DNA of 64,000 nucleotides from Paenibacillus sp. FSL M7-0420 (GTDB taxonomy: Bacteria > Bacillota > Bacilli > Paenibacillales > Paenibacillaceae). A model generated the notes under the pieces. That model ran no database searches. It was given only the letters and a program-made list of their open reading frames with translations, and had not been told where the DNA came from. Each line of letters begins with the position of its first letter. Positions within the stretch are counted from its first letter, which is position 1. Positions 1 to 7,306 of the stretch are shown here, piece by piece. The translations under genes and the position numbers were made by a program. Location: NCBI RefSeq assembly GCF_038002345.1, contig NZ_JBBOCJ010000001.1, forward strand, positions 992,001-1,056,000, in the 5' to 3' direction.

Positions 1-8
1 AGCGCGCA

Positions 9-557
9 TTGCTGCCTTTGATACATGACAGGGTTCCTGCTCATATAGAGACAGAGCTGGAGTTTGCAGCGGTTTTTGAAGCCTATTATAAACGGATATT
101 CAACTATATCGCCTACCGGGTGAGCTGCCGTTATACCGCCGAGGATCTGGCCAGCCAGGTATTCGAGAAGACGCTATCCAAGCTGCCCGCCTACTCCCCG
201 GAGAAAGCGCCGCTGGAAGTGTGGCTGTTCGCCATTGCCCGCAACGTAGTGAATGATTATTACCGGAGCCGCGCGCGTCAGCGCTTCTTCTCCCTGGACA
301 GTATCCGGGAGCTTGTGTCGGGCAAAAAAGAGCCGGAGAAGCTCATCCTCGGCAGAGAGCGCAGCGATAGGCTACAGGTGGCGCTGGACACGCTCAGCCC
401 GAAGGAACGTAACCTCATCGCTCTGAAATTCGGGGCGGATCTGAAGAATACGGAGATTGCCCGGATTACCGGAATCTCGGAGAGCAATGTCGGAGTCATT
501 CTCTATCGCAGCATGCGAAAACTGAAATCTGAAATAGGGAGTGTGGAAGAGCTATGA
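9..557 (+). CDS. ECF-type RNA polymerase sigma factor
   Basis: Predicted 182-residue sigma-70 family protein that would direct RNA polymerase to a small regulon. The N-terminal part (about residues 18-90) is a region 2 domain with the FEAYYKRIFNYIAYRV and AEDLASQVFEK segments and the WLFAIARNVVNDYYR core. The C-terminal part (about 118-170) is a region 4 helix-turn-helix (LSPKERNLIALKF followed by NTEIARITGISESNVGVILYR). The start shown is a TTG eight bases from the window edge; an upstream start outside the window is possible. The next gene overlaps by four bases (ATGA) and encodes a membrane protein with a cytoplasmic N-terminus, the usual sigma/anti-sigma arrangement. Target promoters cannot be told from the sequence. 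Confidence 0.9.
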   Translation: MLPLIHDRVPAHIETELEFAAVFEAYYKRIFNYIAYRVSCRYTAEDLASQVFEKTLSKLPAYSPEKAPLEVWLFAIARNVVNDYYRSRARQRFFSLDSIRELVSGKKEPEKLILGRERSDRLQVALDTLSPKERNLIALKFGADLKNTEIARITGISESNVGVILYRSMRKLKSEIGSVEEL

Positions 558-1462
558 ATGACAAGAAGAGCGCCGCACAGGCAGATGAACTTGAGCTTCA
601 GGAGCTGGGGGACTATCTGGCCCGCCAGGACTTCTCACGGGAGTCCGATCCGGCGGAGGTTCTCCGCCAGGTGAAGAGCCGCTCCATTCAGAAACAACAG
701 GAGGATGATAGAATGAAGAACAAACAACGGGTCAGACGTCCGGTAATGATTGCAGCTTCCCTGCTGGTAGCTGCCGTGGTGAGTATATCCTTCGTCAGAC
801 CCTCGTTCGCACAGGAAATGCTGGAGCGTGTGCTGAATTCAGTCCATCTGGGACATATTGAGGTCGCTCAGATGGACGGGAGCCACCCTAAGGAGTTCCC
901 GGACGACTGGAAGGGCAAGATATTTGACCAAGAGGGTAAGCCCGTCACCTCATTTAACCCCATGCCGGAAGCCATCTTCAATGCAGCCGGGGAGGCCATC
1001 GTCAATTTCGACGGGGATAAGCTGATTACCCTGAGCGAGCAGGAGCAGCTTGACAAGGAAGCGTCAGAGCAGAAATTTATCGTCAAGGAGACAGCGAAGC
1101 TGGATCAATACGCTCTCTTCAAGGTGAAGCTGCCGGAATACCTGCCAGAGGGCTTTGCCTTTGAACGCGGGGAGTTCTATAAGGATGAGACGGGCGTAAG
1201 CGGGCAGATTGTTGAACTGTTCTTCGCTAGCAAAGATAAGGATAAGCGAATCTGGATGCAACTGCGCCTTGCTAATGAGGAGAATGCCTTTTCAATGGCA
1301 ACTGACGATAAGGTGGAGCAGGTGAAGATCAAGGGGACGGATGCGGTTCTGGTCAGTGACAGAAGCCTGGACTGGGAAGCGAACGGCGTGATGTACGGCC
1401 TCAGCACCCGTGGCCTTGACCGGGCTGAGGTTCTGAAGATCGCAGAGTCGATTAACTGGTAA
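554..1462 (+). CDS. Anti-sigma-factor-like membrane protein
   Basis: 302 residues, translationally coupled to the sigma factor by a 4-bp overlap. About 60 charged cytoplasmic residues are followed by one hydrophobic segment (about residues 64-82) and an extracytoplasmic domain. The distal part (about 190-300), with an LPEYLPEGFAFERGEFY stretch, resembles the DUF4367-type domain found in many Paenibacillus and Bacillus anti-sigma proteins. I see no HxxxCxxC zinc motif, so it is not a classical ZAS-type anti-sigma. The likely role is to hold the sigma factor at the membrane until an envelope signal arrives; this is inferred from position and topology, not from a recognised sigma-binding motif. 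Confidence 0.7.
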   Translation: MNDKKSAAQADELELQELGDYLARQDFSRESDPAEVLRQVKSRSIQKQQEDDRMKNKQRVRRPVMIAASLLVAAVVSISFVRPSFAQEMLERVLNSVHLGHIEVAQMDGSHPKEFPDDWKGKIFDQEGKPVTSFNPMPEAIFNAAGEAIVNFDGDKLITLSEQEQLDKEASEQKFIVKETAKLDQYALFKVKLPEYLPEGFAFERGEFYKDETGVSGQIVELFFASKDKDKRIWMQLRLANEENAFSMATDDKVEQVKIKGTDAVLVSDRSLDWEANGVMYGLSTRGLDRAEVLKIAESINW

Positions 1463-1532
1463 GCCGCTGAGGAGCGGATAAGGGAACAGGTACGAGGCAT
1501 AGACAGGCATAGGAAGAATCAGAGCATCAGAC

Positions 1533-1577
1533 TGCAACCCCCGAGCATGGGGGATCGCGGGCTGGTGCCTTTTTGTA
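1533..1577 (+). terminator. Possible terminator after the sigma/anti-sigma pair
   Basis: A short C/G hairpin (CCCCC at 1538-1542 pairing with GGGGG at 1549-1553) is followed after a GC-rich stretch by TTTTT at 1571-1575. The T-run is not directly next to the stem, so this is a weak call. The rest of the 309-bp gap from 1463 to 1771 holds a candidate sporulation promoter and no gene that I can support. Confidence 0.35.
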
Positions 1578-1699
1578 ATAGCGTTTCTACTATATAGAAG
1601 GAAATAAGAGGAACCATACATAGATTGTTAGATTCCCGGGTGGCGGGAGCGGATTCGCGGCTGGAATAACACTTCTCTTCATGCTTGTCATGCCCGTCT

Positions 1700-1728
1700 G
1701 CATATTGAGGCCAAGTCCTTCATAGACA
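1700..1728 (+). promoter_or_regulatory. Candidate sigma-E promoter of the ydcC-like gene
   Basis: GCATATT at 1700-1706 and CATAGACA at 1721-1728, 14 bases apart, resemble the sporulation sigma-E boxes (about GTCATATT and CATACANT). They lie roughly 45 bases upstream of the downstream lipoprotein gene. B. subtilis ydcC is known as a mother-cell sporulation gene, so the match is in the expected place. Two boxes with mismatches remain only suggestive. Confidence 0.4.
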
Positions 1729-1771
1729 TGTACTAATCAATGCATTCAAAACAGGTTAAGGGGATGATGTC

Positions 1772-2854
1772 ATGCGCCGGATAACATGGGTACTCGCGAT
1801 CATTATGAGCGTGGCCTTAGTATTGGCGGGGTGCGGGAAGAAGGATGCCGCCTCTGTAGTCAAGGATCTGAATCAAGTGTCTGACAAGCTGGAGAGCAAG
1901 CAGGGAGCTTATCAGGGCTCAGGCACGATGACCTTGTACACCGGGGAGCAGCCGCAGGATTACAAGGTGGAGGTATGGTATAAGAATCCTTCGTATTACC
2001 GGATCAGCCTGTCGAATGTACAGAAGGATGTGAAGCAGATTGTGCTGCGCAATGATGAGGGCGTATTCGTCCTGACCCCAAGCCTTGGCAAAAGCTTCCG
2101 CTTCCAGAGCGACTGGCCGGACAGCCAGGGTCAGGTCTATCTGTACCAGACACTGCTGAAGGGTATTGTCAACGACAATAACCGGCAGTTCGTGGAGGAC
2201 GGGGATAATTATGTGTTCGAGGTCGCTGCCAACTATCAGAGCAGTGCGCTGGTCCGCCAGAAGATCTGGCTGAACAAAAAGACCTATGAGCCGAAGCAGG
2301 TGCAGGTATCGGATTCTGAAGCCAAGGTTGTGGTGAACGTGACCTTCGACAGCTTCAAGTTCGATCCGGAATTCACAGCAGATTCCTTCGATATGCAGAA
2401 GAATATGGCGGCCGGCAGCCCTTCCGAGAACACGATGGCGGAAGTGGACCAAGAGGGCAATCCGGTGGTCTCTGAAGACGGCGAACAGGCCGGTGAGCCG
2501 GTTGCGGCCGAGATGGGCGACTTCGGGATCATTGAGCCGGCTTACATTCCGGCCGGTGTTAAGCTGAAGGACACGAACAAAATTGAAGGCAGCAAGGACC
2601 ATGCGGTGCTGATCCGTTATGACGGCGTCTACCAGTATACGATTATGGAAGCCCGTCCGCTGGACCGTGCGGTGTCCCTGGCTCCCGGAACATTGGTCGA
2701 TCTGGGCTTCACGGCAGGCCTGCTTAGCGGGGATGAGCAGCAGACGCTGACCTGGATGAGCGAGGGTGTTGAGTACCGGATTACAAGCGCAAATCTGCCA
2801 GTTACGGAAATGATGCAAATAGCCGCTTCTATGGAGGAACAATCGGGTAAATAA
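1772..2854 (+). CDS. ydcC: LolA-like sporulation lipoprotein (YdcC family)
   Basis: 360 residues starting with a lipoprotein signal peptide ending in LAGC (Cys at about residue 21), so probably anchored on the outer face of the membrane. The body has a LolA/LolB-like beta fold signature: MTLYTGEQPQDYKVEVWYKNPSYYRI, an FRFQSDWP segment and a repeated aromatic/valine pattern. The C-terminal third (about 245-355) ends in a DUF4367-like region (IIEPAYIPAGVKLKD). It lies directly before alr, then ndoAI and ndoA, exactly the B. subtilis ydcC order, which is the main support for the name. The molecular role in sporulation is not known to me. A strong terminator follows. Confidence 0.75.
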   Translation: MRRITWVLAIIMSVALVLAGCGKKDAASVVKDLNQVSDKLESKQGAYQGSGTMTLYTGEQPQDYKVEVWYKNPSYYRISLSNVQKDVKQIVLRNDEGVFVLTPSLGKSFRFQSDWPDSQGQVYLYQTLLKGIVNDNNRQFVEDGDNYVFEVAANYQSSALVRQKIWLNKKTYEPKQVQVSDSEAKVVVNVTFDSFKFDPEFTADSFDMQKNMAAGSPSENTMAEVDQEGNPVVSEDGEQAGEPVAAEMGDFGIIEPAYIPAGVKLKDTNKIEGSKDHAVLIRYDGVYQYTIMEARPLDRAVSLAPGTLVDLGFTAGLLSGDEQQTLTWMSEGVEYRITSANLPVTEMMQIAASMEEQSGK

Positions 2855-2863
2855 AAATCAGTG

Positions 2864-2917
2864 GGCGGATACTGCGCAAGGTGGGAATCATTCCTCTACC
2901 CGCGGTATCCGTTTTTT
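2864..2917 (+). terminator. Rho-independent terminator after the ydcC-like gene
   Basis: GCGGATAC at 2865-2872 pairs with GTATCCG at 2904-2910, with further pairing between GGTGGG and CTACCC inside, and is followed by TTTTTT at 2911-2916. It separates the lipoprotein gene from alr, so alr should have its own promoter in 2920-3020. Confidence 0.8.
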
Positions 2918-3034
2918 GTCTACATCTGCCCACATTGACAGCGGCCTTCACGAGCATTACCATTGGCAGTAAGACTTCTGATCTGTGCGAATTAGGCAGA
3001 GATGTTTTACTACAATGTAAGAAGGTGACCTGAA

Positions 3035-4216
3035 GTGAAGGCAAGCTATCGGCCGACAGCAGCCGAGATTAACCTGGATGATTTGCGTGCCAACTACGAA
3101 GCTTTTCGCGGCGTATTGCCGCAGGAGACCAAGTTCATGGGATGCGTCAAAGCAAATGCGTATGGACATGGAGCAGTGGAAGTGACGCGGGAGCTGGAGC
3201 GGCTTGGAGCGGACTACGTCAGTGTTGCTTTTCTGGATGAGGCATTGGAGCTGCGTCAGGCGGGAATACTACTTCCTATCCTGGTGCTGGGCTATACTTC
3301 ACCGGAGGGCATTGCCGTAGCCTGGGAGAACAATATTACCGTTACACTGTTCACACCGGAGGTACTGGAAGCGGTTAGCACCCTTCCTGTAGAGAAGGAG
3401 CACCGGCTGAAGGTACACATCAAGATTGACAGCGGAATGGGCAGACTGGGATTATTGCCGGAGGATGCGCCTGCATTCATCGCTAAGGTGCATTCGGTGG
3501 CACAGGCGGAGCTTGAAGGTATGTTCACCCATTTTGCCAGAGCAGACGAACGCAACAAAAGCTATACACTAATGCAGCACCGACGTTTCATGAGCGTGGC
3601 GGAAGCGCTTCGGGACATGGACATTACCATCCCGATCATACATACGGGCAATAGCGCTACGGCCATTGATACACCTCTACTATCCATTAACATGGTGCGT
3701 GTAGGCATAAGCTTGTACGGATTCTACCCCTCGGCTGAGGTGAACCGTGAGCTGGTGGCCTTGCACCCGGTAATGACGCTGAAGACGCAGGCTGTATATG
3801 TCAAAACCCTGCCGCCTGACTCAGGCATCAGCTACGGCACCCGGTACTTCACGGCAGACGATGAGATCATCGCTACGCTCCCCGTGGGGTATGCTGACGG
3901 ATATTCCCGCATGCTAACAGGCAAAGCGGAGGTGCTAATACGCGGACGCCGCGTTCCTGTCGTCGGAACCATCTGCATGGACCAGTGTATGGTATCACTG
4001 AAATCTTTCGCTCTAGAAGCGGAACAAATCAAAGCAGGCGAAGAGGTTGTACTCATCGGCCGCCAGGGCACCGAGTCGATCACGGCAGATGAACTGGCGC
4101 TCCATTTAGGGACGATCCACTACGAAGTAATCTGTATGCTGGCTCACCGTGTACCGCGCGTGTATGTACGCGAAGGTACGCTACTAAGCCTCGTCAATCC
4201 CTTGCTGCAAGCCTAA
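3035..4216 (+). CDS. alr: Alanine racemase
   Basis: 393-residue PLP-dependent enzyme interconverting L- and D-alanine, which supplies D-Ala for peptidoglycan. The PLP lysine lies in the CVKANAYGHG motif (Lys39), and the racemase tyrosine is in the SGISYGTRYF segment. The IDSGMGRLG and IHTGNSAT motifs and the TICMDQCMV stretch are all typical, and the length fits the family (about 370-390). Start GTG at 3035 is preceded by AAGGTGACC. Synteny with ydcC upstream and ndoAI/ndoA downstream matches B. subtilis. Confidence 0.97.
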   Translation: MKASYRPTAAEINLDDLRANYEAFRGVLPQETKFMGCVKANAYGHGAVEVTRELERLGADYVSVAFLDEALELRQAGILLPILVLGYTSPEGIAVAWENNITVTLFTPEVLEAVSTLPVEKEHRLKVHIKIDSGMGRLGLLPEDAPAFIAKVHSVAQAELEGMFTHFARADERNKSYTLMQHRRFMSVAEALRDMDITIPIIHTGNSATAIDTPLLSINMVRVGISLYGFYPSAEVNRELVALHPVMTLKTQAVYVKTLPPDSGISYGTRYFTADDEIIATLPVGYADGYSRMLTGKAEVLIRGRRVPVVGTICMDQCMVSLKSFALEAEQIKAGEEVVLIGRQGTESITADELALHLGTIHYEVICMLAHRVPRVYVREGTLLSLVNPLLQA

Positions 4217-4415
4217 TACCCTGACCAGATACCTAGTACAGGAACTGAATATAAGGAACGTACCGTATAGAGCTTGTGACTTATAGTCTATACGAACCGC
4301 CATTTCTAGTTTATAATGGGATGCAGCATACTTGATATACTGGCGGCATATATTCCTTGTATAAAATTCCTTGTATATTGTAACACTGGAACACAAGGGC
4401 AGAAGGTTTGTGGGG

Positions 4416-4709
4416 GTGGAAGAGAAGGTGGCCAATTTGCAGAACACCAAAAGAATCATGATCAGCTTGCCCGATCATCTCTTGCAGGAAGTAGATGGGA
4501 TCGTTCAACTGGAGAACTCTAACCGTAGTGAATTGATCAGGCAGGCCATGAAGCTGTACTTGAGCGATCGGAGGAAACGCACCATCCGCGAGTCCATGCA
4601 GCGGGGCTATATGGAAATGGCTAAGATTAATTTGACCATGGCATGCGAGGCCTTTCTCGCTGAGGAAGATGCAGACAGTACTCTTGGCCGCTTAGTAAGC
4701 GGGGTGTAA
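4416..4709 (+). CDS. ndoAI: Antitoxin NdoAI (EndoAI, ribbon-helix-helix)
   Basis: Antitoxin of the EndoA RNase and probable autorepressor. The N-terminus has a ribbon-helix-helix fold (KRIMISLPDHLLQEVDGI, then NSNRSELIRQAMKLYL), and the C-terminal toxin-binding part keeps the RGYMEMAKINL segment found in the B. subtilis protein. Start choice: the frame stays open further upstream, but AGAAGG at 4401-4406 lies 9 bases before GTG 4416, giving 97 residues against 93 in B. subtilis. GTG 4428 is an alternative. The stop codon is 3 bases before the toxin gene. Confidence 0.9.
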   Translation: MEEKVANLQNTKRIMISLPDHLLQEVDGIVQLENSNRSELIRQAMKLYLSDRRKRTIRESMQRGYMEMAKINLTMACEAFLAEEDADSTLGRLVSGV

Positions 4710-4712
4710 CTA

Positions 4713-5063
4713 TTGATTGTTAAACGCGGCGACGTTTTTTTTGCCGACCTTTCACCGGTTGTGGGTTCTGAGCAAGGTGGAGTAAGGCCGGTACTGATTA
4801 TTCAGAACGATATTGGCAATCGTTTCAGCCCGACTGTGATTGTGGCAGCTATCACTGCCCAGATCCAGAAGGCCAAGCTGCCGACGCATGTGGAGATTGA
4901 TGCAGCTGCTCATGGCTTTGACCGGGATTCCGTGATTCTGCTGGAGCAGGTTCGTACCATTGACAAGCAACGCTTAACGGATAAAATCACCCACCTGGAC
5001 GATGAGACCATGAAGCTGGTGGATGATTCGCTGCAAATCAGCCTCGGGCTGATTGATTTCTGA
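4713..5063 (+). CDS. ndoA: Toxin EndoA / MazF-family mRNA interferase
   Basis: 116 residues, the same length as B. subtilis EndoA. It is a sequence-specific endoribonuclease that cuts mRNA and is neutralised by NdoAI. MazF-family marks are the start [13 protein letters not shown], the [16 protein letters not shown] motif carrying the catalytic Arg, the [21 protein letters not shown] strand-loop and the C-terminal [17 protein letters not shown] helix. The start is TTG at 4713. The gene is followed by a clear terminator, so ndoAI-ndoA is a bicistronic unit. In Bacillus this pair is chromosomal and conserved, not a mobile addiction module. Confidence 0.96.
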   Translation: MIVKRGDVFFADLSPVVGSEQGGVRPVLIIQNDIGNRFSPTVIVAAITAQIQKAKLPTHVEIDAAAHGFDRDSVILLEQVRTIDKQRLTDKITHLDDETMKLVDDSLQISLGLIDF

Positions 5064-5096
5064 ACCCTACGGGGATATAACATCAATCATCGTAAC

Positions 5097-5134
5097 AAAA
5101 GGCAGGCCGGAGCAACTTCGGTGCTGCCTTTTTT
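5097..5134 (+). terminator. Terminator of the ndoAI-ndoA operon
   Basis: AAAAGGCAG at 5097-5105 pairs with CTGCCTTTT at 5124-5132 around an inner GC-rich arm, followed by a T-run to 5134. Confidence 0.85.
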
Positions 5135-5171
5135 GATATACCCGAGGATAGATGAGCATGGATGATGGGGG

Positions 5172-5220
5172 TTGTGCGAGGGCATAACTGCGTGCTATAA
5201 TTGGACCGATCGGTCGGTCT
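5172..5220 (+). promoter_or_regulatory. Promoter and TetR operator of the first TetR/MFS module
   Basis: TTGTGC at 5172-5177 and TATAAT at 5196-5201 (18-bp spacer) form a good sigma-A promoter. Directly downstream, at 5203-5220, lies GGACCGATCGGTCGGTCT, an inverted repeat with arms GACCGA and TCGGTC and a 4-bp centre. An operator just past the -10 box fits autorepression. The same ACCGA-N4-TCGGT pattern appears at the second TetR/MFS module (18963 and, with one mismatch, 19655). Confidence 0.7.
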
Positions 5221-5235
5221 AGAGGAGGGATAACC

Positions 5236-5847
5236 ATTAAGGGACGTTCAGATGGAGAAGAAACGAAGAGCCGGATTCTGGAGCATGCCACCAGTTTATT
5301 TGCGCAAAAGGGCTATGGCGCTGTAAGCATGAACGAGGTCTGCACAGCCGCGAAGGTCAGCAAGGGCAGTCTGTATCACCATTTTCCGGGCAAGGATGAA
5401 TTGTTCCTGTACGTGGTGGAGGTGGATACCCTGAAGTGGCTCAAGGAGTGGGAGGAGCTGCGGAGCGGAATTAGCGGAACGGAAGCCCGTCTATACGCGC
5501 TTGGGGAGCATTATGCAAAAGATATCCAGAATCCGCTGATTCATGCCCTGGAGGAATACGGAAGATCCCATACGCTGTCGAAGGAGATCAGCGAGCGCCT
5601 TTCACATATTTTCGAATCGGTGACAGATGCCTGCCGGGTGCTGCTTCAGGAGGGGATGGATTCCGGTTACTTGATCCGTGGTGACCTGGATAAGTATGTG
5701 ATCACGCTTAGCGCTATGCTGGAGGGGATCAGCCGGGTCCATGAGATCACAGGCCGGACCGATACCCCGGAGACGATCAGGGCATACTACCGTGCGGGAA
5801 TTCAGATCCTGCTTCAGGGGATAGGGTCCGGGAAGATGGAGCAATGA
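5236..5847 (+). CDS. TetR-family repressor, probable ATT start
   Basis: TetR/AcrR-type DNA-binding repressor, probably of its own gene and the MFS pump that follows. The full helix-turn-helix domain (ILEHATSLFAQKGYGAVSMNEV, then KVSKGSLYHHFPGKDELF) is present only if translation begins well upstream of the first ATG (5329), which would cut away the first helices. In that frame the region from the in-frame stop (5185) to 5329 has no ATG, GTG or TTG. An ATT at 5236 sits 6 bases after a perfect GAGGAGGG ribosome site (5222-5229), giving 203 residues. ATT starts are rare (infC is the known case). A sequencing error making ATG into ATT is the other explanation. Confidence 0.8.
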   Translation: MKGRSDGEETKSRILEHATSLFAQKGYGAVSMNEVCTAAKVSKGSLYHHFPGKDELFLYVVEVDTLKWLKEWEELRSGISGTEARLYALGEHYAKDIQNPLIHALEEYGRSHTLSKEISERLSHIFESVTDACRVLLQEGMDSGYLIRGDLDKYVITLSAMLEGISRVHEITGRTDTPETIRAYYRAGIQILLQGIGSGKMEQ

Positions 5848-5915
5848 ATAGAGATAACTGATGAATTAGAACTAGAGCATATAGCAAGGCTCTGGGATAT
5901 ACGGAGGGAAACACC

Positions 5916-7127
5916 ATGTCATTACTGTTAAAAAACCGGGGAGCGATGCTGCTCCTGATGATGAATATCTTTTTGGCGTTCACGGGGATTGGTCTGGTTG
6001 TGCCTATTATGCCTACCTATATGAACGAGCTGGGCATCGGCGGGAGTGTGGTCGGACTGCTGGTGGCAGCCTTCTCGCTGACGCAGCTGCTGGTCTCGCC
6101 CTTCGCCGGAAGACTGTCGGATAAGATGGGCCGCAAAAAAATCATTGTCGGCGGGCTGGCCGTATTCGCCTTCTCGGAGCTTCTGTTCGGTCTGGCTAAT
6201 GCCTCCTGGGTGCTGTTCGTATCCAGAATGCTTGGCGGTATCGGTGCCGCGATGATCATGCCTGCGGTTATGGCTTATGTGGCAGACACCACTACCTCGG
6301 AGGAGCGGGCCAAGGGCATGGGCTTCATCAACGCAGCCATTACCACCGGCTTCATCATCGGGCCGGGAATCGGCGGCTATCTTGCGGAGCTGGGCATTCG
6401 CGTCCCTTTCTTCGTCGCTGCGGGAGCGGCCGCCATCGTTGCGGTTATTACCCTGCTGGTTCTGCCGGAATCGCGTTCAGCGGAGCTGCGGGAAGAAGCA
6501 AGAACGATGGAAGGTAATAATGATAGTCTAATCATGCAGCTCATGCGCTCGTATCGCGAGCCTTATTTTTTCGGATTAATTATTGTATTCGTGCTGTCCT
6601 TCGGTCTGGCCAATTATGAGACGGTATTCGGACTGTTCGTAGATCATAAATTCGCGTTCACCCCTAAGGATATTGCGTTTGTCCTGACATTCGGCTCCAT
6701 TGCCGGGGCGGTGGTGCAGATTACCGCATTCAGCTGGATTCTGAACAAATTCGGGGAGAGCCGGGTCATTTCCGCGTGCCTGCTGATTGCGGGCCTGTCG
6801 ATTCTCCTGACACTGTTCGTGCATGGCTTCGTAGCGATTGTTTCTGTGACCTTTGTTGTTTTTCTGGCTATGGATATTCTTCGCCCGGCTGTCGGCACCC
6901 AGCTCTCCAAGATGGCAGATGATTCGCAGCAGGGCCTGGTGATGGGGATGAATTCTGCTTATACGAGCCTTGGCAACATTGCCGGCCCGATTGTGGCGGG
7001 GGTTCTGTTCGACCTGGATATCAATTTTCCTTATGCGGTGGCTGCGCTGGTCTTGTTCATCAGCTTCATGTTGTCGGTTGGCTATGCCCGGCGGAGAAGA
7101 AGCAAGCAGGTTACTGCGGTGCGCTAG
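5916..7127 (+). CDS. MFS multidrug efflux transporter
   Basis: 403 residues with 12 predicted membrane segments. It shows major facilitator marks of the 12-TM drug/H+ antiporter group (TetA/NorA-like): FAGRLSDKMGRKKI in the loop between helices 2 and 3, and GFINAAITTGFIIGPGIGGYLAE, a good match to the antiporter motif C in helix 5. The 68-bp gap after the TetR gene and the operator upstream of that gene suggest one transcription unit controlled by the repressor. The substrate cannot be told from the sequence. Confidence 0.88.
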   Translation: MSLLLKNRGAMLLLMMNIFLAFTGIGLVVPIMPTYMNELGIGGSVVGLLVAAFSLTQLLVSPFAGRLSDKMGRKKIIVGGLAVFAFSELLFGLANASWVLFVSRMLGGIGAAMIMPAVMAYVADTTTSEERAKGMGFINAAITTGFIIGPGIGGYLAELGIRVPFFVAAGAAAIVAVITLLVLPESRSAELREEARTMEGNNDSLIMQLMRSYREPYFFGLIIVFVLSFGLANYETVFGLFVDHKFAFTPKDIAFVLTFGSIAGAVVQITAFSWILNKFGESRVISACLLIAGLSILLTLFVHGFVAIVSVTFVVFLAMDILRPAVGTQLSKMADDSQQGLVMGMNSAYTSLGNIAGPIVAGVLFDLDINFPYAVAALVLFISFMLSVGYARRRRSKQVTAVR

Positions 7128-7306
7128 TATCCGGAGCATGAATAGAATAACGGACTTATGATTATGATTGCGGCTGTGCTATCCCGGTGGGGACGGTGCA
7201 GCCGCTTCTTCTTGTGTACGGGGTAAACTTTGGTCCTGCGGCAAACTGTGATAGTATTTCAGTAGAGAGCTATGAACTCAGACTGTGTATAGAAAGAGGG
7301 ATCTAC

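Noticed and set aside
1919..2842. 307-codon minus-strand frame
   Set aside because: Shadow of the ydcC-like gene; Arg/Leu/His-rich composition typical of antisense frames.
4321..4410. Promoter of ndoAI-ndoA
   Set aside because: Several TATA-like blocks occur, but no -35/-10 pair has acceptable spacing, so none was called.
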